Origin: an uncultured Bacteroidota bacterium
Lineage (GTDB): Bacteria > Bacteroidota > Bacteroidia > Bacteroidales > UBA12481
Direction: 5' to 3'
DNA: 54,635 nucleotides
NCBI GenBank assembly: GCA_903851365.1
Contig: CAINOB010000084.1
Coordinates: 1-54,635 of the forward strand
Shown here: positions 8,145 to 16,056 of the stretch, in pieces
How positions within the stretch are numbered: position 1 is the first letter of the stretch
Layout of the letters: each line of letters opens with the position of its first letter
Translations under genes and position numbers: made by a program
Notes under the pieces: model-generated
What the model saw: only the letters and a program-made list of their open reading frames with translations
The model's database searches: none
Told to the model about the DNA's origin: nothing

Positions 8145-8698
8145 AAAAGGCGAAAATGGCGAATTTGGTATGAGATCAGGACCCGGCAAGCCGGGCCTGA
8201 ACTCATGGCATAGGACTCATATTTCCTGAAAATCGAGCCTTTGCCTTCGCCATTCGCCATAGGGCGGGGTCGGCTCACAGAGGTAAAAACGGTTTACCGT
8301 TTTATCATTTTCGCCGCAAACTTTTTGAAATAGACCTGATTACAGATCCAAAGTTTGCACCTCAATCCCGGACTACTTTTTGCTTTGGCGAATCAAAGAA
8401 AAAGTAGGCAAAAAGAAAATTCGCCCTCGCCGGGCAGGCGTCTTTCCAGACGGGAGAGCTTTTTTCACCGGAGCTTGAAAAAAGAACAAAAAAAGGAGCA
8501 GGTATTTGCTGAATTTAGATTTCCTTAACCATTATCACGACCAAAAGTCGTCTGAGTGAGAAGTAAAACCGATGAATTCCAGTTATTTGTCTGTCAAATA
8601 TTGAAATAAATAGAATAATTTTACCAGAGTATTTCCAAGCTTTAATTTTAGCAATTGAATGCCTATAAGATCATATCACAGTTGTTGATCCATAGCAA
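8145..8698. other. Noncoding stretch with stacked inverted repeats
   Basis: No convincing gene in 554 bp. Several hairpins are visible: 8170-8206 (ATGAG, TCAGG and CCCGGC arms around AA, with no T-run); ATGGCGAAT at 8156 against ATTCGCCAT at 8252; AAAACGGT/ACCGTTTT at 8286-8303, followed by T-rich sequence; and CTACTTTTTGCTTTG paired with CAAAGAAAAAGTAG at 8373-8407 with one bulge. The first hairpins probably end the terminase transcript. The last 200 bp are AT-rich and lead into the restriction cassette. Confidence 0.5.
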
Positions 8699-9109
8699 AT
8701 GGATAGATTAACTAGCGAACAACGAAGTCATAATATGAGAGCCGTAAAACCTTATGGCTCAAAGATTGAAATTATGCTGGCCAAAGCAATATTTGCACGA
8801 GGCTTTAGATATCGAAAAAACGACCGAACCGTTTATGGCAACCCAGATCTGACCTTTAAAAAGAAAAAGGTTGCTATATTTGTTGACAGCGAATTTTGGC
8901 ATGGTCGATATTGGCCCGAAGCAAAACTCACTTTCAAATCGAATCAAGCTTTTTGGATTTCTAAAATTGAGCGAAACATAGAGAGAGATAGGATTGTAAA
9001 TCAAATGCTAACCGATCAGGGATGGACCGTGATCAGGTTCTGGGGTAAGGAAATAATTTGCAATTTGAAAAATTGCGTTTCAATAGTTATCGACCGCTTA
9101 AATCAATAG
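8699..9109 (+). CDS. vsr: Very short patch repair (Vsr)-like endonuclease
   Basis: A 136-residue Vsr-family nicking endonuclease. Its N-terminus R-L-T-S-E-Q-R-S-H-N-M is typical. The nuclease core has N-P-D-L-T-F with Asp50 and F-V-D-S-E-F-W-H-G with His68, followed by I-E-R-N-I-E-R-D. E. coli Vsr cuts 5' of the T in T:G mismatches left by deamination of 5-methylcytosine. The cysteines that hold the structural zinc in E. coli Vsr are absent here (Glu65 in S-E-F-W, then R-Y-W-P), as in many Bacteroidota members. It lies six bases before a type II endonuclease gene and opposite a C5-cytosine methyltransferase, so it probably repairs that enzyme's target sites. Confidence 0.88.
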   Translation: MDRLTSEQRSHNMRAVKPYGSKIEIMLAKAIFARGFRYRKNDRTVYGNPDLTFKKKKVAIFVDSEFWHGRYWPEAKLTFKSNQAFWISKIERNIERDRIVNQMLTDQGWTVIRFWGKEIICNLKNCVSIVIDRLNQ

Positions 9110-9115
9110 AATATC

Positions 9116-9958
9116 ATGGCATTGCTAAGAATTTTATGGGATGGTAAACCACAAGTCATTAAAAACGAAGCATTCTGCGAATTGCTAAATAGTGCCTTAC
9201 CTTCTTCAAATCAGTCAATTCAGGAGTTACTCAACTGGATGGATGAACAAATAAGGGTTCAGAATAATGAGGTTACCAGAGAGGCCCTTAGTAACGTTCA
9301 TGGTGATTGGTATGAATGGTTGTTATCGATTACGGCTTGGAACAATTTTGTAACACAACCATCATCCAAATTGGCAATATCACTTCCAAACGTCAGCCAG
9401 TTTGTTGTAGCAAAACTATATACGGAAGAACTATCGAATCTTATTGAAGATCTAAAGCAAAAGGTTCTTGATGCTTCCTCAGTTCAACTGATAACCTCAA
9501 ATCCTGACTACGTAATCATCGATGGTACATTGGCCAGAGAAGTGATTACAGATCTTTCAGAAATTTCCATCGTGGATGTTGGTTCCCTTTCCTTTTTGGA
9601 TAATCTTTATCGCCAGTTCATCGGACGATGCAGTTTCAACCAAATTGTTGGATACATATCAGTTAAAACATCCTTGAGGCCAGACCGAAGATTACAGCTG
9701 GCTCATGAGGGAAGTTTGATGAAAGCCATTTATACTCATCTTCAAACAAGGCAATGGATCATCAACCCGCCGGGTCTCAAATACTATGGAATGTCCACAC
9801 GAGTTGGAGCTTCAGATAGAGAAGCGCTTAAAACGGTTGCAACCCATTCAATAACTACTGTTTATAGTTTACCTCAAGCCGCGGTGGATGAGGTTTATCA
9901 AGTGAATTCGGTTCAGGAAGCTCAGGAAGCTTTTGGTCAGATTTTGAATGCTTTGTAG
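9116..9958 (+). CDS. Type II restriction endonuclease, Cfr10I/Bse634I family
   Basis: A 280-residue protein with the permuted catalytic arrangement of Cfr10I/Bse634I. S-N-P-D gives Asp131, I-S-V-K-T-S-L-R-P-D-R-R gives Lys184 and A-H-E-G-S gives Glu198. The Asp-to-Lys distance of 53 and Lys-to-Glu distance of 14 match that family (PD...K...E instead of PD...ExK). K-T-S-L-R-P-D-R-R is the family's hallmark stretch. Cfr10I and Bse634I cut R^CCGGY, while the fold relatives NgoMIV and SgrAI recognise related CCGG-core sites, so a CCGG-centred target is likely but its exact form is inference. The gene is convergent with the methyltransferase, and their 3' ends overlap by 104 bp. Confidence 0.85.
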   Translation: MALLRILWDGKPQVIKNEAFCELLNSALPSSNQSIQELLNWMDEQIRVQNNEVTREALSNVHGDWYEWLLSITAWNNFVTQPSSKLAISLPNVSQFVVAKLYTEELSNLIEDLKQKVLDASSVQLITSNPDYVIIDGTLAREVITDLSEISIVDVGSLSFLDNLYRQFIGRCSFNQIVGYISVKTSLRPDRRLQLAHEGSLMKAIYTHLQTRQWIINPPGLKYYGMSTRVGASDREALKTVATHSITTVYSLPQAAVDEVYQVNSVQEAQEAFGQILNAL

Positions 9959-11165
9959 CTATCTGTATTCTTATAGCATTGCCAAGAGCTTGTGCCAATA
10001 GTGGTGGAACAGCATTTCCAATTTGCTTCCCCCCACTGACTAAAGTCATTTTTTCGCTCTTTCTATTCTTAAAAACCCAAGCATCTGGAAAGGATTGAAG
10101 TGCTGCCATTTCGATCGTGCTTAAACCTCGATCTTCGAAAGGATGTATATACATTCCTTTTGCCGGATTATAAGCCGCGGTTCGAATTGTAATTGACGGC
10201 AAATCTGCAATCAATCGACCGAAAGTATCATTACCCAAGTGTTTTCCGCTTTTCCAACAATTCGGAAGCAATTCTGGCGGAAGGACTTTGAAATTCTTGC
10301 CTTGTTCTATAAAAGTCATGCGGTGTTTCACTTTTTCCGAAATATTCATAATTGCATAATCGGTTCTCTTCTCAGAATTAATCGGAATTTTACCAAAGGC
10401 ATCCTTAACCGACATCCACTTTTTGTATCCGTTAACTGGTATTCGGTTCAGTTCCTTGATAAATGATTGATATTGTTTTTCATCTTTGAAATGGGTTGGA
10501 TAAGGGAACGCCGGATTTTCAACCCCTTTTATTCCGATCAGAAAGAATCTTTCTCGCCTTTGTGGAACACCATAATTTGCCGCATTTAAGACTGTGAAGG
10601 ATATCCCATAACCAAGTCCTTTTAACTTATCCACCATATAACTTATCACATCTGAGTGCTTTTCTTGCGTTATCCCAACAACGTTCTCAAAAATAAATGC
10701 TTCTGGAGAAACACCTTTTACAATCCGGACAAATTCAAGAAACAGGTCTCCATTCTTTTCATCTTGTCTCCCAAGCTTTTTCCCAATATTACTGAACGGC
10801 TGACACGGGGCACCACCCACAACCAAGGAAGCCTCTCCTTTTTTCAATCCTGACAACGCTAAAAGCTCATCAACGCCAATATCTCTAATATCCCCGGGTA
10901 TTCGTTTTGTTAACTTCCCGTCCGCTATCTTTATACCCTCTTCGAAAAGTTTCCAGCCCGGGCGGTTGTGTCGAAGGGTCTCCCTGCAATCATCATCATA
11001 TTCGACGCAAACCGAAGTGTTAAAACCTGCATTTTCTAAACCTATATCTAATCCACCAGCGCCAGTGAAAAGACTTACGATGGGGAGTTCCTTTTCGTTC
11101 TTCATACCTGTTAAGTCCGAGCTAATAATGTACCGAACGTCTGTTTTCTTGTTATGGTAAATCAT
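9855..11165 (-). CDS. DNA (cytosine-5-)-methyltransferase
   Basis: A 436-residue C5-cytosine methyltransferase with its motifs in order: I L-F-T-G-A-G-G (32-38, SAM binding); IV G-G-A-P-C-Q-P-F with catalytic Cys121; VI F-E-N-V (159-162); VIII Q-R-R-E-R (202-206); then a target-recognition region, motif IX around the S-I-T-I-R-T-A segment, and motif X Q-I-G-N-A-V-P-P. It methylates the site cut by the neighbouring Cfr10I-like enzyme, which is needed because the element's own DNA is full of RCCGGY (e.g. positions 7 and 318). The start could also be Met21 (at 11105), just before the conserved core. Its last ~35 codons are antisense to the endonuclease gene. It is cotranscribed with the DUF6471-like gene 4 bp upstream. 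Confidence 0.92.
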   Translation of the reverse strand: MIYHNKKTDVRYIISSDLTGMKNEKELPIVSLFTGAGGLDIGLENAGFNTSVCVEYDDDCRETLRHNRPGWKLFEEGIKIADGKLTKRIPGDIRDIGVDELLALSGLKKGEASLVVGGAPCQPFSNIGKKLGRQDEKNGDLFLEFVRIVKGVSPEAFIFENVVGITQEKHSDVISYMVDKLKGLGYGISFTVLNAANYGVPQRRERFFLIGIKGVENPAFPYPTHFKDEKQYQSFIKELNRIPVNGYKKWMSVKDAFGKIPINSEKRTDYAIMNISEKVKHRMTFIEQGKNFKVLPPELLPNCWKSGKHLGNDTFGRLIADLPSITIRTAAYNPAKGMYIHPFEDRGLSTIEMAALQSFPDAWVFKNRKSEKMTLVSGGKQIGNAVPPLLAQALGNAIRIQIATKHSKSDQKLPELPEPNSLDKPHPPRLEVNYKQ

Positions 11166-11169
11166 AATA

Positions 11170-11484
11170 CTATTTCTTTTCTAAAGTCTTATTAATTAAA
11201 TATTTAGATGTTGGTTCAGAGACCAACTCATATTGCAGAATCATTGGATCTAAGTTTTTGCAACCGATGACGTTCAGACATTGAAGAAAGAATGCCGCGC
11301 TAAAAGAACCACGACTGATTTTACTATCAATGCTCGCTTTCGTTTCTTCAATGCCGATATTTTCGAGAAGTCTAACCAAATCCTCATTGGTTATTCCTCG
11401 TCGAACAAGCTCAGCTTTTAAAAGCCTCTTCGCTTGTTCATTCCAATCCAATTCTTGCATATGAGTAATATTAAGTTTTTGCAA
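11170..11484 (-). CDS. DUF6471-like helix-turn-helix protein
   Basis: A 104-residue protein. Its core W-N-E-Q-A-K-R-L-L-K-A-E-L-V-R-R-G and I-S-R-G-S-F-S-A-A-F-F-L-Q-C-L matches the DUF6471 pattern, a predicted lambda-repressor-like DNA-binding fold. The first Met is at 11484; Met9 (11460), immediately before E-L-D-W-N-E-Q, is an alternative. It is the first gene of a leftward operon with the methyltransferase and is divergent from radC. By analogy with controller proteins of restriction-modification systems it may time methyltransferase or endonuclease expression. That role is inferred from position alone. Confidence 0.7.
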   Translation of the reverse strand: MQKLNITHMQELDWNEQAKRLLKAELVRRGITNEDLVRLLENIGIEETKASIDSKISRGSFSAAFFLQCLNVIGCKNLDPMILQYELVSEPTSKYLINKTLEKK

Positions 11485-11884
11485 ATATGTAAAATTATTA
11501 TGTATATATGCCGGTTATTATCACTTTTTTAGCTTTAGACAAAAAGACGAAGGTAGTATCCCCATTTATTACTGCCCAAAATGGTTAAAATATGACAACG
11601 TTATGATTATCAAATCTCAATCGCAATTCAATTCGCTTAGAACCATTATCCGGTGAAGTCATTGCTCTTTAAAATATGCTTTCAAAAATAGTATAGATGC
11701 TGGATTAAGGTGGAAATGGAAAAATCTTCTCACTTTTTTTTTCATAAACCCAAGCTCAAAATTTTCCGACCATCAGGGTCAGGAACTAGAGACAATTAAC
11801 GATCTCCTTTAGCTGTCAGAAACGTTAGCCCGAAAATCAGCAAAGGTGGTTCAATCCAGCAATCGTCTATTATATAACAATGTA
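11485..11884. other. AT-rich noncoding region
   Basis: About 400 bp between the divergent DUF6471 and radC transcription units. It should contain the leftward promoter of the methyltransferase operon, but I see no box that clearly matches the consensus. No ORF or repeat of note. Confidence 0.5.
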
Positions 11885-12069
11885 GCACAAAGGTATTCGC
11901 AGCCCCGGAACGGTAAAGGGATTCCGGGCTAACTCCTTAAATACACTGCTGTCATCGCCCTTCATTGCTTCGCACTCGGTCAGTTTGCGAGTACACAAAC
12001 AGACATTCGCCCTTGACCTGATCCGGTTCTTGCTCAAGATGAGGTGCTTCATTTTTAAATCTTAATCAA
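11885..12069 (+). repeat. Repeated leader R, copy 1 (upstream of radC)
   Basis: First of three related noncoding blocks (others at 16430 and 18562). Shared elements in order: GCACAAAGGTATTCGCAG; a hairpin with arms CCCGGA and TCCGGG; CATTGCTTCGCACTCGGTCA; GTACAC; GACATTCGCCCTTGACC; ATCCGG. This copy lacks the GCAAAGAA direct repeats of the other two. It ends just before the radC ATG, as copy 3 does before the Gp88-like gene, so R looks like a shared promoter/leader. Confidence 0.75.
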
Positions 12070-12750
12070 ATGAAGTACGACAAAATGCTCTTGACTCCCT
12101 GGCAGGTAAACGATTCCGCTGCTGCCAAAATGGTTCAGATCGGGGGATCTGCTTTAACCAATTCGGAACTCTTTTCAGTTGCAGTCGGAATAACTCCCGA
12201 TCAAGCGAAACAGTTACTGAACCTGGCAGGTAATGATCTTCATGCGCTTGCCAAAATGACTTTTACGGAATTGTCTTCTGTATTTGGCATTTCGGCTGAT
12301 AAAGCAGTTCGCGTATCTGCAATCTTTGAAATTGGCCGGCGCAGAAGCTCAACTCCCAGTGTAGTGCCTGCCAAAATCAAGTGCAGCGCTGATGCTTTTA
12401 ATCTTGTAGGGCCAATCCTCGCGGATCTTTCTTATGAAGAATTCTGGATCATCCTATGCTCAAGGTCCAACACCGTTATCAGTACCGTAAAGATCAGTCA
12501 GGGAGGAATTTCCGGAACGGTTACTGATGTAAGATTGATTTTAAATGCAGCCGTTGAAAAATTGGCATCGGGCATAATACTGGCCCATAACCACCCTTCT
12601 GGAAACCTTTCTCCAAGCGATGCCGATCTGAAAATCACCAAGAAGATCAAGGAAGCTGCTCAGCTGCTTGATATATCTGTCCTGGATCATCTGATTGTTT
12701 CCAGTCAGGGATACCTATCAATGGCTGATGATAATCTGATGCCATGCTAA
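12070..12750 (+). CDS. radC: RadC family JAB-domain protein
   Basis: A 226-residue RadC/YicR-type protein. The N-terminus has a helix-hairpin-helix-like region, and the C-terminal MPN/JAB domain carries the JAMM metal motif H-N-H-P-S-G-N-L-S-P-S-D-A-D (about residues 176-189). RadC homologues are common in mobile elements and anti-restriction regions. The historic link to DNA repair is disputed and the biochemical role is unsettled. The start fits the leader R boundary and the N-terminus K-Y-D-K-M-L-L-T-P-W. It is followed by its own terminator at 12768, so it is a single-gene transcription unit. Confidence 0.9.
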   Translation: MKYDKMLLTPWQVNDSAAAKMVQIGGSALTNSELFSVAVGITPDQAKQLLNLAGNDLHALAKMTFTELSSVFGISADKAVRVSAIFEIGRRRSSTPSVVPAKIKCSADAFNLVGPILADLSYEEFWIILCSRSNTVISTVKISQGGISGTVTDVRLILNAAVEKLASGIILAHNHPSGNLSPSDADLKITKKIKEAAQLLDISVLDHLIVSSQGYLSMADDNLMPC

Positions 12751-12767
12751 TCATTCAAATATTCATG

Positions 12768-12800
12768 AAAAGAGAGGGCAAATACCCTCTCTTTTCTTTT
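12768..12800 (+). terminator. Rho-independent terminator after radC
   Basis: Arms AAAGAGAGGG and CCCTCTCTTT around CAAATA, followed by TCTTTT. Confidence 0.85.
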
Positions 12801-12837
12801 AATCCTTTTATTCTTAATCTCTTAATACCTATTCACC

Positions 12838-13275
12838 ATGAGTAAATCAATCCGGAAACCCTGGACAAACATCACCAGGTGTTTCGTTGCTATGTTGATT
12901 AAACAAGGATCTCACGTAACAGACGATCAACTTTATGAGAAACTGGCCGGCGAAGCTGGTTTATACGGCGTTGCTTTCTTCGGCCATAAAGGGAAACCTG
13001 GCGATAAGAAGCTTTTGAACTACCTCTGGAAGGTCGCCCGTAAAATCGCAACCGAAACTTCCAATTCATTCGACCTCAACACATCTTGGCTACATGGCAA
13101 ATATGATTGCGGTGTGATTGATACTTGGCTGGGCACTGTTGAGGTTTTTTCTCAGGATTATTTCGCCCAGGGTGATGATGGTAACAGGGCAATCGATGAA
13201 ATCCACCAGATCTGGCTCGATCTCGACTTATCGGTTGAATCTTCTTTCGAAATATGGATCAGACGTAATTTTTGA
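12838..13275 (+). CDS. Hypothetical protein
   Basis: A 145-residue protein of unknown family. It has a helical N-terminus (W-T-N-I-T-R-C-F-V-A-M-L-I-K-Q-G) and a Gly/Lys-rich loop F-F-G-H-K-G-K-P-G-D-K-K around residues 48-59. The C-terminus is acidic, with repeated Trp residues (W-L-D-L, F-E-I-W-I-R). There is no signal peptide or membrane segment. It stands between the radC terminator and a leftward secreted-protein operon, with which it is convergent (52 bp between stops). The ATG at 12838 follows an AT-rich leader ending 'attcacc'. Confidence 0.6.
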   Translation: MSKSIRKPWTNITRCFVAMLIKQGSHVTDDQLYEKLAGEAGLYGVAFFGHKGKPGDKKLLNYLWKVARKIATETSNSFDLNTSWLHGKYDCGVIDTWLGTVEVFSQDYFAQGDDGNRAIDEIHQIWLDLDLSVESSFEIWIRRNF

Positions 13276-13327
13276 TAATCAACCGGATGTGCTTGATACC
13301 CATAGTATCCATGGCAATAATGTATTT

Positions 13328-14116
13328 CTACCAATCATCTTTAGTTTGTGTACCTGCATTGTTTTTCATTGCAGTTTTTAAATCGGCAATCAAGGCTGGG
13401 ATTTCTGCTTTGATTGTTTTTATACACTCAGGGTAACCAAGATTATAAATAGTTGAAATGAGAAAAAAAGGCTTCTCTTCGTAATTCATAAAGCTCTCAC
13501 AGGGGCCAAAATCCTCATAGAAGCCATAACGCGGGTTACCACGATGACTAAAATCAGTTATTACATACCTAAACCTTCCGGTTTTTAAATATACCGAAAT
13601 TGAGTAATCGATATAACCATACGTACCATCTTTAACCAGAAGTAAGGCTCTGCCTACAAGGGTTCCTGATTCTTTATCCTCCATTTGAATAACTGATTTT
13701 GAAGATTTGTACGTTTTAGCAAACCATTCACGAGCACGGGTATACAATTGATCCTTTGTTGTGATTGTGTCAATTTTGATGATTCCCGTATAAGTGATCT
13801 TGCCTGTAAGTTGGTCGATAGGCAAGCCACCTGAAGCATTAGCTGGATATTTGGGGACAACAGAGTCAATGGGAATACAGTATTTTCTAAAATCATCTGG
13901 CATATATCGTACTTTCTCTTTAAAATTAACTTGCCAGAAGTCCCCTGTTTTCGTTCCTAAATCTATGGAACTACCAGTAACAACAGCAGTTTGAATCCCA
14001 AATGCCTTATTAGGTTTGCTATAAATTGTTATATCGTTGGTCGTCTTCATTTTAGTCTGCCCGGTGGCAAGGTTTACTGACAATGCTGCCAGTAAAATCA
14101 TTATGATTGTTTTCAT
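13328..14116 (-). CDS. Secreted protein with SH3-like N-terminal domain
   Basis: A 262-residue exported protein. It has a signal peptide (K-T-I-I-M-I-L-L-A-A-L-S-V-N-L-A-T-G-Q, cleavage near residue 19) and then a ~65-residue domain (V-T-G-S-S-I-D-L-G-T-K-T-G-D-F-W-Q-V-N-F ... R-Y-M) found in three other secreted proteins here, at 14571-15500, 22553-23521 and 23540-24223. The pattern 'G-x-I-x-L-G-x-K-x-G-x-F-x-x-V-x-Y' suggests a bacterial SH3-type domain. The C-terminal ~130 residues are unlike the others and not recognised. It is the third gene of a leftward operon after a FISUMP protein and a small membrane protein. A cell-envelope function is likely; the ligand is unknown. Confidence 0.65.
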   Translation of the reverse strand: MKTIIMILLAALSVNLATGQTKMKTTNDITIYSKPNKAFGIQTAVVTGSSIDLGTKTGDFWQVNFKEKVRYMPDDFRKYCIPIDSVVPKYPANASGGLPIDQLTGKITYTGIIKIDTITTKDQLYTRAREWFAKTYKSSKSVIQMEDKESGTLVGRALLLVKDGTYGYIDYSISVYLKTGRFRYVITDFSHRGNPRYGFYEDFGPCESFMNYEEKPFFLISTIYNLGYPECIKTIKAEIPALIADLKTAMKNNAGTQTKDDW

Positions 14117-14132
14117 GAATCGGTGTTATTAA

Positions 14133-14549
14133 TTACTTGTTTAAATTTATTGTCATTCCGACACCTGCCGAAGTCGGTCCAAAGTAGAATCTTTCACCTG
14201 CCTTCATCAATTTCGTATATCCCACAATCTGTAGGACAAGTGCAGCGATACCGGTACTACCAAGGATAGCCCATGCCGGCAGTAGACTCCAAATTCCAGA
14301 TTGGAGTTTATAATATGGCGCAGTTGTTCTATAATAAAATAGCGATCCACCACCAATTGCCACACAAGTACTTATTATTAATAATTTACCTGCTGAGTGA
14401 AGTTCATCTCCAGCAGATTGAGGTCGAATCGATTTTGTAAAAAGATCATGTTCTGCAGGATAGACTGGTTTGACATCAGTAGCTGTATTTTGCCCCATGG
14501 CCATTGTTGCGCACATTATCGGAAGTAAAATCATCAAAATTTTTTTCAT
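14133..14549 (-). CDS. Small exported membrane protein, paralogue of the 23540 C-terminus
   Basis: A 138-residue protein with a signal peptide (ending A-T-M-A-M-G-Q) and two hydrophobic segments (about residues 53-75 and 84-110). Its second half aligns with the end of the protein at 23540-24223: both have E-L-H-S-A-G-(K/N)-L, G-G-G, I-V-G-Y-T-K-L, (E/K)-A-G, F-G-(P/T)-T-S-(A/S)-G and end in N-L-N-K. At 23540 the same module is fused to an SH3-like domain, while here it stands alone. It is the second gene of the leftward secreted-protein operon. Function unknown; the topology suggests an inner-membrane protein. Confidence 0.65.
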   Translation of the reverse strand: MKKILMILLPIMCATMAMGQNTATDVKPVYPAEHDLFTKSIRPQSAGDELHSAGKLLIISTCVAIGGGSLFYYRTTAPYYKLQSGIWSLLPAWAILGSTGIAALVLQIVGYTKLMKAGERFYFGPTSAGVGMTINLNK

Positions 14550-14570
14550 GTTGTTATGGTTTTAGAAGTT

Positions 14571-15500
14571 CTATTGATCTTTTAAGCAACGAACTGATAC
14601 GCCAAAGTCCTTCCCATAGGTTACCCTAATCGGTTTAACACTACAATAAGTCAAACCCCATAAGCCTGAATTGTCGAAATCATCCTCAGTTGCAGACCAG
14701 AATTCAGCATTGCTATGTAAGTAAGTGAAAGTATTATTTGGCTTCCTATAACCAGCAGGAATTGCTGCAAATCCACTACTATTATTGTTCTCTTGTTCAT
14801 TACCAACCTCTCCTTTGTTTGTGCTTGAATACCAACCAGATATAGATGCAATTGATTTGCCTATCCCATTGCCACTCCCTTCAAATCCATATCCATTATC
14901 TTGGAGGTATTTCACTAATGATGTCCAATCATTATCATTAGGTAAGTGCCAACCCATTGGACAAGCCTTTACTGCTGCTACCCAGTTATATAGAACTCCA
15001 TAAGATTGAAAGGCTTCAGTTGTTTTTGCAACATTTGGATCGGTAGCTTCATAGTCAAAAACATAATAATGACTAGTGATTTGAGAACCCATTGAAGATG
15101 GACTAACCTTGGGTAAATATGAGAGGTTATCAGCCGTCCATGTCTGATTGCCAATTTTAATTGTTTTATACGTATGCCCATCTCGTATGTCTTGAATTGA
15201 ATCATAAAAAACAGGCGGAAGAATTGTAGTTGGTTTAACTTTTATCGCCGGCTTGAGAGGCACAATCATTTCAAAGTCAGAAGATGTCATATATCGCAAC
15301 TTCCCTTCAAAGGTGACTTCGTAGTATTCTCCTGTTTTTTTACCTAATGCTATTATCGAACCGGCTTCTACAAAGTAATGCAATAATGTCCTCTTTGGCT
15401 GACCTTGAAGTTCAATCTGTTTTGTAACCCTATACTTTTCCTGCCCTAAGGCCAAGGTTGCGAACAAGATTGCAATCGAAATCATAAATATTTTTTTCAT
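14571..15500 (-). CDS. Secreted SH3-like/FISUMP domain protein
   Basis: A 309-residue exported protein. It has a signal peptide ending A-L-G-Q (about residue 20), an SH3-like domain (G-S-I-I-A-L-G-K-K-T-G-E-Y-Y-E-V) to about residue 85, and then a C-terminal Fibrobacter succinogenes major paralogous (FISUMP) domain. The FISUMP marks are I-R-D-G-H-T-Y-K-T-I-K-I-G-N-Q-T-W, Y-G-V-L-Y-N-W, C-P-M-G-W-H-L-P, S-S-G-F-A-A-I-P-A-G and the terminal V-S-V-R-C-L-K-D. FISUMP domains are common in surface or secreted proteins of Bacteroidota and Fibrobacteres, and no enzymatic activity is established. It leads the leftward operon 15500-13328 and closely resembles 22553-23521 in domain order. Confidence 0.85.
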   Translation of the reverse strand: MKKIFMISIAILFATLALGQEKYRVTKQIELQGQPKRTLLHYFVEAGSIIALGKKTGEYYEVTFEGKLRYMTSSDFEMIVPLKPAIKVKPTTILPPVFYDSIQDIRDGHTYKTIKIGNQTWTADNLSYLPKVSPSSMGSQITSHYYVFDYEATDPNVAKTTEAFQSYGVLYNWVAAVKACPMGWHLPNDNDWTSLVKYLQDNGYGFEGSGNGIGKSIASISGWYSSTNKGEVGNEQENNNSSGFAAIPAGYRKPNNTFTYLHSNAEFWSATEDDFDNSGLWGLTYCSVKPIRVTYGKDFGVSVRCLKDQ

Positions 15501-15578
15501 GTTGTTGTGGTTTTAGAGGTTACGTAATTTACGATAATTTTAACGTTTTATGAAACCCTTGCTTTCATAATGAAATTT

Positions 15579-15857
15579 TTAGAATGAATTTCGAGGCGAC
15601 CCCGTAACTAATTTATTTTCTCCGGCACCTGCTTCCGGAGTACCACCCCGTCCACTTTGCTGACAAATAATAAAAGATTGTCCTCTGCCGATTATCGGCA
15701 TTCCTGCAACTCCAAAGGTCACATAATCGGTACCAGTAAGTAATTGTACGGCATGGCCTATAGAAAAAACCAACTCACAGGTTACCCGCGATGTCTGAGG
15801 TTGTCAACTTTCTTTGCAATACCCTTTCCTGATGGCGATTTCCCCAAACGCCTTCAC
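15579..15857 (-). pseudogene. Inverted, decayed copy of the 96-residue gene
   Basis: Read on the minus strand, this region aligns along its length with the genes at 16057 and 18194: GTG at 15857 in place of ATG, then GCGTTTGGGGAAATC, AAAGGGTATTGCAAAG, a GTAACCTGT block and GGTACCGATTATGTGACCTT. The frame is broken early (TGA after 17 codons, plus indels). The second half stays open and still reads T-D-Y-V-T-F and a G-R-G stretch, but loses the Lys-rich tail. It faces away from the intact copy at 16057. Confidence 0.75.
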
Positions 15858-15882
15858 GACAGTAATAGTTTTTTATACCAGA

Positions 15883-16056
15883 AATTATCCGCGAAGATAC
15901 CTCTGAAGAATAACCCTTCCGTTACACTGCATTGTACCATGGATTTTCTCGGCATATCCTCACTCCTGGGGTCGTTCCGGTATTCCAATTCCTCCATGGC
16001 AGTTACTCTTCTCACCGGTAGTTATTAATCGTATAATTTTTTAAATAAAAAACGTC
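15883..16056 (+). repeat. Repeated leader L, copy 1
   Basis: First of three related leaders (others at 18044 and 25207). The conserved core 15942-15995 contains GATTTTCTCGGCATATCCTC and, after a variable gap, TTCCGGTATTCCAATTCCTCC. Upstream lie ATTATCCGC and a small GAAG/CTTC stem-loop. The last 30 bases before the ATG are virtually identical to copy 2. The 174 bp hold no gene. It may be an untranslated leader or a promoter with protein-binding sites. Confidence 0.75.

Noticed and set aside
8699-9109. Vsr-like gene as the restriction endonuclease of the cassette
   Set aside because: The adjacent gene carries the full Cfr10I-type catalytic set, and Vsr nickases accompany C5-methyltransferases as repair enzymes.
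15744-16028. 94-residue rightward ORF
   Set aside because: It covers the inverted pseudogene and leader L copy 1, whose conservation is noncoding; copies 2 and 3 do not keep the frame.
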